Shown here in pieces: positions 1 to 5,156 of a DNA stretch of 7,695 bases. Numbering within the stretch: the stretch's first letter is position 1; each line of letters starts with the position of its first letter. The position numbers were made by a program, and so were the translations under genes. A model generated the notes under the pieces. That model was not told the DNA's origin, did no database searches, and saw only the letters and a list, made by a program, of their open reading frames with translations. Source of the stretch: Candidatus Woesearchaeota archaeon (GTDB lineage: Archaea > Nanobdellota > Nanobdellia > Woesearchaeales > PXDW01); contig PXDW01000083.1 in NCBI GenBank assembly GCA_003564925.1, forward strand, positions 1-7,695, written 5' to 3'.

Positions 1-2
1 TA

Positions 3-350
3 AGAGCTATAAGGGCGGCTCAAAAAAATGGTATAAAAGTAATTGGTTCTGTATATGGTCAAGCAATGTCTATGGCATTTTTTATTTTACAAACATGTGA
101 TGAAAGAGTTATGGGAGATTTAGATACGATTATGGCTCATGGTTTAACATCTACTAGTGTTGGTGATATGAGAAATAGAGAAGCAGAAAATAAATTACTT
201 AAATTTTTTCAAAATGAATATTCTGTATTATTAGCCAATAGAAGTAAGCATAACGTTGCTTGGTGGAGAAAATTATTATCAGATAACACACCAAAATTTT
301 TTACTAGCAAAGAAAGTTTAAAATTAGGTTTAGTGGATAGGATAGAGTAA
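3..350 (+). CDS. ClpP-like serine protease, C-terminal part (5' end outside window)
   Basis: This reading frame is open from the left edge and has no start codon that fits the fold, so it is the last 115 residues of a longer protein. It matches the catalytic half of the ClpP/S14 peptidase family. The segment GSVYGQAMSMAFF carries the nucleophile Ser (codon 69-71) in the usual G-x-A-x-S-M setting. IMAHG holds the catalytic His (codon 138-140). The end, FFTSKESLKLGLVDRI, aligns with the ClpP ending around 'FLSAPEAVEYGLVD'. An ATG at 66 lies inside the active-site motif and cannot be the true start. Oddity: in my hand alignment the position of the third catalytic residue (Asp in 'DRFLSA') is Pro, and the nearest Asp lies three residues upstream. 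It may be a phage Clp-type or head-maturation protease. Its place beside nucleotide genes, upstream of the terminase, does not settle which. Confidence 0.8.
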   Translation, partial: RAIRAAQKNGIKVIGSVYGQAMSMAFFILQTCDERVMGDLDTIMAHGLTSTSVGDMRNREAENKLLKFFQNEYSVLLANRSKHNVAWWRKLLSDNTPKFFTSKESLKLGLVDRIE

Positions 351-352
351 TG
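348..352 (+). promoter_or_regulatory. TAATG stop/start overlap between protease and dUTPase genes
   Basis: The TAA stop of the protease-like gene shares its last base with the ATG of the dUTPase gene. AGGA at 339-342 lies 7 nt upstream of the ATG and can serve as ribosome binding site. This arrangement suggests one mRNA and translational coupling. Confidence 0.7.
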
Positions 353-784
353 GTAATATTGAAGGTAAAAAAAGTAAATAATAAAGCAAAAATACCTAGA
401 ATAGCTACAGAAGGCTCGGCTTGTTTTGATATTTCAACAGTAGAAGATGTTATGGTTTCTCGTGGTGGGCTTATAAAAGTTCATACTGGATTGGCTGTAG
501 AGATACCAAAAGGATATTGTTTAGAGATATATCCAAGAAGTGGAATAGCTAGTAACGGAGTTATTATTCCAAATTCACCAGCAATTATTGATTCAGATTA
601 TCGTGGTGAATTAATTATAAATATGTATGGTTTATTTGTTGATCGTATTGTTGCTTTTGGGGCTGGTTCTAGGATAGCGCAGGCTAAGCTTGTTAAATTA
701 GTACCAACGTCTATAAAAGTTGTTAGTAAACTAGACGATACCGATAGAGGTGACGGTGGTTTTGGTTCAACAGGATTAAAATAA
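350..784 (+). CDS. dut: Trimeric dUTP diphosphatase (dUTPase)
   Basis: The product hydrolyses dUTP to dUMP and diphosphate, which limits uracil incorporation into DNA and supplies dUMP for dTMP synthesis. At 144 residues it has the usual length of the homotrimeric family, and all five conserved motifs are visible in order: motif 1 SACFDI (residues 23-28), motif 2 PRSGIA (62-67), motif 3 IDSDYRGE (80-87) with catalytic Asp81 and Tyr84, motif 4 GSRIAQ (106-111), and motif 5 RGDGGFGSTG (133-142) with the Phe that stacks on uracil. The start is fixed by the TAATG overlap with the preceding gene and AGGA 7 nt upstream. Motif 3 is slightly unusual, with Ala where Gly is common before I-I-D. The gene belongs with the reductase downstream in a dNTP supply block. 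The related dCTP deaminase family is less likely because the motif 5 tail is the classical dUTPase form. Confidence 0.95.
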   Translation: MVILKVKKVNNKAKIPRIATEGSACFDISTVEDVMVSRGGLIKVHTGLAVEIPKGYCLEIYPRSGIASNGVIIPNSPAIIDSDYRGELIINMYGLFVDRIVAFGAGSRIAQAKLVKLVPTSIKVVSKLDDTDRGDGGFGSTGLK

Positions 785-792
785 AGGAGAGG
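783..792 (+). promoter_or_regulatory. Strong ribosome binding site for the deoxyribosyltransferase-like gene
   Basis: AAAGGAGAGG begins within the dUTPase stop codon and ends 8 nt before the ATG at 801. It is the strongest Shine-Dalgarno sequence in the window and supports 801 as the start. Confidence 0.75.
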
Positions 793-800
793 AAATTAAT

Positions 801-1274
801 ATGGGAAATTATGAGGTTTATTTAGCAGGAAGGGTTGCCAATTTAAGTTATGAGGAGGCGGTTGATAGTCGTGAAGAATTTATAAATAAGCTTTCTAAAC
901 TTGATATAAAGTGTCGTACTCCAATGAGGGGAAAGCAACATTTATCTAATTCTAATAGTATAACAATAGATTCTTTTAAAAATGGTTTATCGGTTCAAGA
1001 AGTAATACAAAGAGATTTAAGTGATCTTGATGAAGTTGATGCAATGGTTCTTATAACTGGAGATTGTCCCAGTTGGGGGTCTGCTGGAGAGTTTTATTAT
1101 TGTACTTGGATAGTTAATAAACCTACTTTAGTTATAGCTACAAAGCATATGGGTATTTGGATGGAACATTATGCTACTAGAGTAGTTTCTACATGTGATG
1201 AAGCTGTTAAAGTTTTAGATAATTGGAAAAAATATTGGAATTGGAAAGGTTCGGGAATATATGATACGAGGTAA
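801..1274 (+). CDS. Nucleoside 2-deoxyribosyltransferase-like protein
   Basis: The 157-residue protein has the signature of the nucleoside 2-deoxyribosyltransferase superfamily, a Rossmann-like fold that transfers or hydrolyses the N-glycosidic bond of (deoxy)nucleosides or nucleotides. Visible features are the N-terminal strand and loop VYLAGR (residues 6-11), an acidic run DLSDLDEVD (72-80) leading into the strand AMVLI, and SWGSAGEF (91-98), where Glu97 matches the catalytic Glu of the usual 'GT/SxxE' motif. NKPTLVI (106-112) matches the conserved 'gkPv' strand. The start is supported by the strong Shine-Dalgarno sequence ending 8 nt upstream. The context (dUTPase, ribonucleotide reductase) fits deoxynucleoside salvage or nucleotide modification. 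The exact substrate cannot be read from sequence; a nucleotide N-glycosidase is equally possible. The Trp-rich C-terminal tail (NWKKYWNWKG) is not something I recognise from the family. Confidence 0.75.
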   Translation: MGNYEVYLAGRVANLSYEEAVDSREEFINKLSKLDIKCRTPMRGKQHLSNSNSITIDSFKNGLSVQEVIQRDLSDLDEVDAMVLITGDCPSWGSAGEFYYCTWIVNKPTLVIATKHMGIWMEHYATRVVSTCDEAVKVLDNWKKYWNWKGSGIYDTR

Positions 1275-1280
1275 AGTAAA

Positions 1281-1427
1281 ATGACATTAGTAGAACTTAG
1301 AGAATTAATAAATGAACTTGGGTTAGACGACAACGCAAAAATTGTTATTCTTGTTGCAAAAGAAGATGATAATAAGTGGCACGTTGTAAAATGTGATGAC
1401 GAGGGTAGACTTGTTGTTGCTCCGTAA
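1281..1427 (+). CDS. Small hypothetical protein, 48 residues
   Basis: This short reading frame fills most of the gap between the deoxyribosyltransferase-like gene and the reductase. It starts 6 nt after the former stop, with GAGGT at 1268-1272 placed 8 nt upstream of the ATG, and stops 13 nt before the reductase start. The protein begins MTLVELRELINELGLDDNAK and continues with a strand IVILVAK, a turn, and a second hydrophobic strand pair (WHVVKC, RLVVAP). This resembles the very common small phage proteins of the form 'MTVxELIexLxelpxdaxV'. Those have no assigned biochemical role that I can name. The intergenic fit and codon usage like the neighbours argue that it is real. Confidence 0.65.
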   Translation: MTLVELRELINELGLDDNAKIVILVAKEDDNKWHVVKCDDEGRLVVAP

Positions 1428-1440
1428 AAGTTGGTGATGT

Positions 1441-4392
1441 ATGAGAGTAATAAAAAGAGATGGTAGGATTGTTAAGTACAATCCAGATAAGATTGTTAAT
1501 GCAATAATTAAAACGATGAAGGTTGTCGATGAGCTAGATGAAGAATTAGCTAAAGATATATCTAAAAAAGTTACAGATACAATAAATGGAAGCAAAGAGA
1601 TATCGGTTGAAGAAATACAGGATAAAGTAGAAGATAATTTAATAAAAAATGCTAGTTCAAAATTGGCAAAAGCTTATATACTTTATAGAGCAGAAAGAGC
1701 GCAGGTTAGAGATTTTAGACAAGCTATTGGAGTTGAAGACGATTTAAAATTAGGTGTAAATTCTCTTTCTCTACTTGAAAAAAGATATCTTAAACGTGTT
1801 GATGGTAAAAAAGAAACACCTTCTCAAATGTTTCGTCGCGTAGCAAAAGCAGTAGCTTCTGCAGAAAAAATTTATGGTAACAGTCCAGAAAGTTGGAGTA
1901 AAACATTTTATAATATAATGGTAAACAGGTATTTTTTGCCTTCAACACCTGTGTTAGCCAACGCCGGCAATGAGGACCGTTTGTGCCTTTTCGCTTGTGT
2001 AGAAGGAGACACCATAATTAGGTGCTGTGCAGGTGATTATACTATTAAAGAGCTGTCTGATGGGGTTCTTGGTGCTTCGTTCGATGTTTTAACTGTAAAT
2101 AATGGTAAAGTTGGTATTTCTAAAGCGTTTAACGCTGTAAAAACGGGTGTAAGAGACATATACAGAGTAAAATTTGATGATCTATCACACTTAGATGTAA
2201 CCTTAGACCATAGAGTAATGTTGCGCAATGGTGATTTTGTTTGTGTTGCCGATCTTGTAACGGGCGATTCTGTTATGCCGTTTAACTATGACATAAATCA
2301 CGGTTATCAGATAGTGTTTGAAGGTGTAGATAAATATCCAATAGCTACACATAAACTTGTTATGAAACATGGTGGTGTTGTATTAAGAAATACGGAAGTG
2401 ATTCATCACAAAGATTATAATAAAAGAAACAATTCTTTTAGTAACCTTGAAGTTAGAGATAAAAAAGAACATATTGGTTGGCATATGCGTAATGCTACGT
2501 TATTTAATCCAATGTACATACCAGAGACAGCACGTAAGGTTGGTGATAAAATGTTTGGTAATAAGCGTGCTGTTGGTGCGGTTCGTTCTGCAGAGTTTAG
2601 AGAAAAGCTTAGTAAGAATAATGGTATGTATAGACCAGAAGTTTGTGCGAAGATAACTGCTGCTGCAGAGTCCAAGAGAGTTGCTTGGCAATGCCCAGAG
2701 TGTGGATTACTAAAGTATCTAACAACCAACCAAGCGTCTAAGAGAAAGTTTTGTAGCTTGTCTTGTAGTAGTCGTGGTAAAAACAACGGTAATTACAATC
2801 ACGGAAAATATGAAGTATCATACAATCATAAAGTAGTGTCTGTGGAGTTTTTAAAGGTTGATGAGGTTTACGATATGTCCGTTGAAGGCACGCACAATTT
2901 TGCAGCCAATAATGTGTTTATTCATAATTGTTTTGGTTTTGAAATAAAAGATAGTATGGATAACATACTTCAAGTTGCCAAAGATTCTGGTATGGTTGAA
3001 AAAGCCGGTGGTGGAGTTGGTTTACATCTTTCAAATTTAAGACCAAAAAACGATCCTGTAAGAACAACAAGTGGTGTAGCTAGTGGCCCGGTATCTTTTA
3101 TGAGGATATTTGATGTTATTAGCGATGTCACTAAACAAGGTGGTATTAGACGTGGTGGTAATCTTGGATTATTGTTGATTTCTCATCCTGATATAGAAGA
3201 TTATATTCATTGTAAAACTGATGAACATACACTTAATAATTTTAATATTTCTGTAGCTATAACTGATGAATTTATGAGGGCAGTTAAGAACGGTTCTGAA
3301 TTTTATTTGATTAATCCAAAAACTGGTGAAAGGGTAAAAAAGGTAGATGCTAGAAGACTGTTTAGAGTTATTGCTGAAGCAGCGTGGAGAAATGGAGAGC
3401 CTGGTGTTGTTTTTTGGGATACTTTACAAAAAGATAATCCGACACCGGAATTTGGTAATTTAATAGTAAATCTTTGCTCTGAACAACCGTTATTAGATAG
3501 TGAGGCATGTTGTCTTGGTTCTATAAATCTTGAGAAGTTCGTAGATGATGGTAAAATTATTTATAGTTCTTTAAGAAAAGTTGTACATCATTCTGTTAGA
3601 TTCTTAGATAATGTTCTTGATGTTTCTAGTTATCCACTTGAAAAAATAGAAAAAATTTGTCGTAGTAATAGAAAAATAGGGCTTGGTGTAATGGGATTTG
3701 CTAATATGTTGGTAAAATTGGGAATACCTTATGATTCTAATGAGGCTCTTGTTATTGCAGAAGAAGTAATGGATTTTATAAATGTTGAAGCTAGAAAAGC
3801 ATCAGTTAAGTTGGGAGAAGATAGAGGAGATTTTCCTAATATAGATAAATCAGTAGTAACGTCACCACAAAGAAATGCAACACTTACCACTATTGCACCT
3901 ACTGGAAGTATTGGAATAATTGCTGAAACTTCTAGTGGGATAGAACCTTTATTTGCCGTTGTTTTTAAGAGAACCAATATATTAGAAGGAAATACATTTT
4001 TTGAAATAAATCCATTGTTTGAAGAAATAGGTAAAAAAGAGGGGTGGTATAAACCAGAATTAATAAGAAAGATTATACAGAATGATGGAAGAGTTTCTGG
4101 TATTGAAGATGTTCCAGAAAATTGGCAAAAAGTTTTTGTAACTGCTTTGGAGATTTCTCCAGAATGGCATGTGAAAATGCAAGCAGCGTTTCAAAGACAT
4201 GTTGATAATTCAATAAGTAAAACTGTGAATTTACCTTTTGAAGCAAGTATTGACGATGTTGAAAAGACAATAAAACTTGCTTATGATTTAAATCTTAAAG
4301 GTATGACAGTTTTTAGAAATAACAGTAGATCTTCTCAGGTTTTACAGTGTGTAGAGTGCGATGATGGTTCTTGTTCTTTACCAGAGAGTTAA
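1441..4392 (+). CDS. nrdJ: Class II (adenosylcobalamin-dependent) ribonucleotide reductase with in-frame intein
   Basis: The enzyme reduces ribonucleotides to deoxyribonucleotides, using a thiyl radical made with adenosylcobalamin, so it needs no radical-generating partner subunit. The precursor is 983 residues. Removal of the intein at residues 186-496 leaves 672. Residues 1-90 form an ATP-cone regulatory domain (MRVIKRDGRIVKYNPDKI). Conserved segments follow: YFLPSTPVLANAG; the redox Cys in FA-C-FGF (spliced residue 186); GGGVGLHLSNLRP; GVASGPVSFM; NFNISVAITDEFM; NLCSEQPL with the thiyl-radical Cys679 and Glu681; EACCLGSINL with the second redox Cys690; RKIGLGVMGFANML; TIAPTGSIGII; and WHVKMQAAFQRHVDN. 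The C-terminal tail CVECDDGSC (Cys970, 973, 978) is the thiol shuttle expected in class II enzymes. The start has only a weak upstream GGTG (1433-1436). The class assignment rests on overall resemblance to NrdJ and the Cys tail; no small subunit gene is present in the window. Confidence 0.95.
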   Translation: MRVIKRDGRIVKYNPDKIVNAIIKTMKVVDELDEELAKDISKKVTDTINGSKEISVEEIQDKVEDNLIKNASSKLAKAYILYRAERAQVRDFRQAIGVEDDLKLGVNSLSLLEKRYLKRVDGKKETPSQMFRRVAKAVASAEKIYGNSPESWSKTFYNIMVNRYFLPSTPVLANAGNEDRLCLFACVEGDTIIRCCAGDYTIKELSDGVLGASFDVLTVNNGKVGISKAFNAVKTGVRDIYRVKFDDLSHLDVTLDHRVMLRNGDFVCVADLVTGDSVMPFNYDINHGYQIVFEGVDKYPIATHKLVMKHGGVVLRNTEVIHHKDYNKRNNSFSNLEVRDKKEHIGWHMRNATLFNPMYIPETARKVGDKMFGNKRAVGAVRSAEFREKLSKNNGMYRPEVCAKITAAAESKRVAWQCPECGLLKYLTTNQASKRKFCSLSCSSRGKNNGNYNHGKYEVSYNHKVVSVEFLKVDEVYDMSVEGTHNFAANNVFIHNCFGFEIKDSMDNILQVAKDSGMVEKAGGGVGLHLSNLRPKNDPVRTTSGVASGPVSFMRIFDVISDVTKQGGIRRGGNLGLLLISHPDIEDYIHCKTDEHTLNNFNISVAITDEFMRAVKNGSEFYLINPKTGERVKKVDARRLFRVIAEAAWRNGEPGVVFWDTLQKDNPTPEFGNLIVNLCSEQPLLDSEACCLGSINLEKFVDDGKIIYSSLRKVVHHSVRFLDNVLDVSSYPLEKIEKICRSNRKIGLGVMGFANMLVKLGIPYDSNEALVIAEEVMDFINVEARKASVKLGEDRGDFPNIDKSVVTSPQRNATLTTIAPTGSIGIIAETSSGIEPLFAVVFKRTNILEGNTFFEINPLFEEIGKKEGWYKPELIRKIIQNDGRVSGIEDVPENWQKVFVTALEISPEWHVKMQAAFQRHVDNSISKTVNLPFEASIDDVEKTIKLAYDLNLKGMTVFRNNSRSSQVLQCVECDDGSCSLPES
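1951..1995 (+). other. G+C-rich tract abutting the reductase intein, possible co-conversion scar
   Basis: The 45 bases just before the intein contain 25 G or C (about 56 percent), while the coding sequence farther upstream and the bases just after the intein are near one third. It encodes VLANAGNEDRLCLFA with codons such as GCC, GGC, GAC and CGT that are rare in the surrounding gene. A tract copied together with the intein during homing would look like this. Selection or chance could also explain it. Confidence 0.45.
2395..2484 (+). other. HNH endonuclease motif inside the reductase intein
   Basis: Precursor residues 319-348 read EVIHHKDYNKRNN, then SFSNLEVRDKKEHIGWH. This gives the HNH pattern H-H-x-D-x-N-x-x-N-N followed by N-L and E-H (His322, His323, Asp325, Asn327, Asn331, Asn335, His344), as in phage HNH homing endonucleases. 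The metal-binding and catalytic residues appear intact, so nicking or cutting activity is plausible. Confidence 0.85.
2506..2655 (+). repeat. NUMOD3-like DNA-binding repeats in the reductase intein
   Basis: Two related 12-residue units are encoded at 2506-2541 (NPMYIPETARKV) and 2620-2655 (NGMYRPEVCAKI), sharing the pattern N-x-M-Y-x-P-E-x-x-x-K-V/I. A shorter related unit, RSAEFREKLS, lies between them. The pattern resembles NUMOD3 modules, which act as DNA-contacting segments in intron and intein endonucleases. The family match is by eye only. Confidence 0.55.
2692..2766 (+). other. Four-cysteine putative zinc-binding motif in the reductase intein
   Basis: Cys418, Cys421, Cys438 and Cys442 of the precursor form a C-x2-C-x16-C-x3-C arrangement (WQCPECGLLK to KFCSLSCSSRG). 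It lies between the NUMOD3-like repeats and the C-terminal splicing blocks, where it could help the endonuclease to recognise its target. Zinc binding is inferred from spacing only. Confidence 0.6.
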
Positions 4393-4393
4393 A

Positions 4394-4624
4394 ATGTTTT
4401 TATGTAGTATTTGTGAGAAAACAATTTATTATGGGTGGTATTGTTATACTTGTTATAAAAAGTTTAAATTAGAAATAGAATCAAAAAAACCTTGGGCAAA
4501 ATATTTACAAAACGAAGAAAAAAGAAGAAGGAGACTTAAAAAGTCTGGTGTTGCTATAAGCGACAGTGATTTTTATGATTTAAGATCAATAGGATGGGGA
4601 GAATATGGCAGGCAGGAAACCTAA
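4394..4624 (+). CDS. Small zinc-ribbon protein of unknown function, 76 residues
   Basis: I do not recognise a named family. The protein opens with C-x2-C-x9-C-x2-C (Cys4, Cys7, Cys17, Cys20; MFLCSICEKT to WYCYTCYKKF), a compact zinc-binding knuckle pair. A basic stretch follows (KPWAKYLQNEEKRRRRLKK, residues 32-50), then an acidic-polar tail. Small phage proteins with a Cys4 head, a P-W and an arginine-rich helix are familiar beside DNA-transaction genes, which suggests nucleic-acid binding, but that is inference. I chose the ATG at 4394, one base after the reductase stop, with GAGAG at 4384-4388 upstream. The in-frame ATG at 4361 would add 11 residues and a 32-base overlap with no sign of conservation. 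The gene's 3' end overlaps the next gene by 20 bases, implying coupled translation. Confidence 0.7.
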   Translation: MFLCSICEKTIYYGWYCYTCYKKFKLEIESKKPWAKYLQNEEKRRRRLKKSGVAISDSDFYDLRSIGWGEYGRQET

Positions 4625-5156
4625 AGGTTATGAATTAGACAAGAAGTTAAGTACTTATTTAGAAACTTATGAGGTGGATGATCTAAATAGGGCTAATGAT
4701 TTATCTTCTTTACGACAACTTGCTCAGTATGAGATAATAATTGAAAATATGCAGGGGGAGTTGTCTGCTATTAAAAGTTCTGGTTCTGATACTAAAAGAG
4801 TAAAAGATTTAAGCACAGCTTTGAGAGATGCTGTAAATTCTTATACTAGTTTACAGACCACTCTTGGAATAGATAGAAAGAAACGGCAAAGTGATAGTGA
4901 AGAAAGTGTTGTTAGTTACATTGATAAATTAAAAGACCAAGCAAAGAAGTTTTTAGATGCTAGGTTTTCTGTGCTGCGATGTAGTGATTGTAATTTACCT
5001 CTTATGAAATATTATATATATGTTAAAGAAAAAGGTGAGATTGGTTCTATAGAATCTAAGAAAAAACCAATAGAAAATATAAAATATAAATTAGAGGTAG
5101 AGTGTCCTAAGTGTGGTAAAACGGTGTCAATAGATGAAAGAGAAAATAGTTCTTGA
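4605..5156 (+). CDS. Probable terminase small subunit with C-terminal zinc ribbon
   Basis: The 183-residue protein directly precedes and overlaps the terminase large subunit gene, the classical position of the small subunit that recognises phage DNA and regulates the packaging ATPase. The N-terminus is basic (MAGRKPKGYELDKKL). Residues 33-88 look helical, with LSSLRQLAQYEIIIENMQGEL and then LSTALRDAVNSYTSLQTTLGI. This pattern of an LxxL helix, a linker and a second helix before 'LGI' is typical of small terminase and related phage DNA-binding proteins. The C-terminal part carries C-x2-C-x37-C-x2-C (Cys126, Cys129, Cys167, Cys170), a probable zinc ribbon. The start has GGGGAGA immediately upstream (4596-4602) and AGGA at 4591. 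Function rests mainly on position and general helical character, as no sequence motif is diagnostic. Alternatives are a packaging-associated accessory or a transcription factor. Confidence 0.6.
   Translation: MAGRKPKGYELDKKLSTYLETYEVDDLNRANDLSSLRQLAQYEIIIENMQGELSAIKSSGSDTKRVKDLSTALRDAVNSYTSLQTTLGIDRKKRQSDSEESVVSYIDKLKDQAKKFLDARFSVLRCSDCNLPLMKYYIYVKEKGEIGSIESKKKPIENIKYKLEVECPKCGKTVSIDERENSS

Larger units (their letters stand above)
1996..2928 (+). mobile_element. Intein in ribonucleotide reductase, with HNH-type homing endonuclease (311 residues)
   Basis: The intein interrupts the reductase between Ala185 and the redox Cys. Block A is CVEGDTIIRC, giving the splicing nucleophile Cys1 (codon 1996-1998). 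Block B is DVTLDHRVML with the T-x-x-H motif (Thr254, His257 of the precursor). The C-terminal blocks F and G are VYDMSVEGTHNFAANNV followed by FIHN, with the penultimate His and terminal Asn (codon 2926-2928), and Cys at +1. All residues needed for standard splicing are present. Between the splicing halves lies an HNH endonuclease with NUMOD3-like and zinc-binding segments rather than the more usual LAGLIDADG domain. The boundaries are firm because the flanking reductase sequence joins into the conserved 'ACF' motif. It is predicted to splice itself out and, if the endonuclease is active, to home into intein-free alleles. Confidence 0.95.

Noticed and set aside
66..68. ATG as start of the protease-like gene
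   Set aside because: The frame is open upstream to the window edge and the residues before it (GSVYGQA) belong to the active-site motif, so the gene begins outside the window.
1323..1595. Minus-strand open frame of 90 codons
   Set aside because: It lies opposite the small gene and the conserved ATP-cone start of the reductase, and its hydrophobic low-complexity translation is what the antisense of lysine- and aspartate-rich coding produces.
2447..2656. Plus-strand 69-codon frame within the intein endonuclease
   Set aside because: It is out of frame with the intein motifs and has no recognisable domain, so it is a shadow frame. A separate endonuclease gene nested in the intein is not needed because the intein frame itself holds the HNH motif.
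2415..2786. Minus-strand open frame of 123 codons inside the intein
   Set aside because: The plus strand here encodes the recognisable HNH, NUMOD3-like and Cys motifs in frame with the reductase; the antisense frame shows no motif or ribosome binding site.
1996..2928. Group I or group II intron instead of an intein in the reductase
   Set aside because: The insert keeps one open frame through both junctions and carries intein blocks A, B, F and G with Cys1, His-Asn and Cys+1; no intron start or end features are needed.
4361..4393. Upstream ATG for the small zinc-ribbon gene
   Set aside because: It would overlap the conserved Cys tail of the reductase by 32 bases and add a non-characteristic MMVLVLYQRVK leader, whereas the ATG at 4394 is one base after the reductase stop and begins just before the Cys motif.
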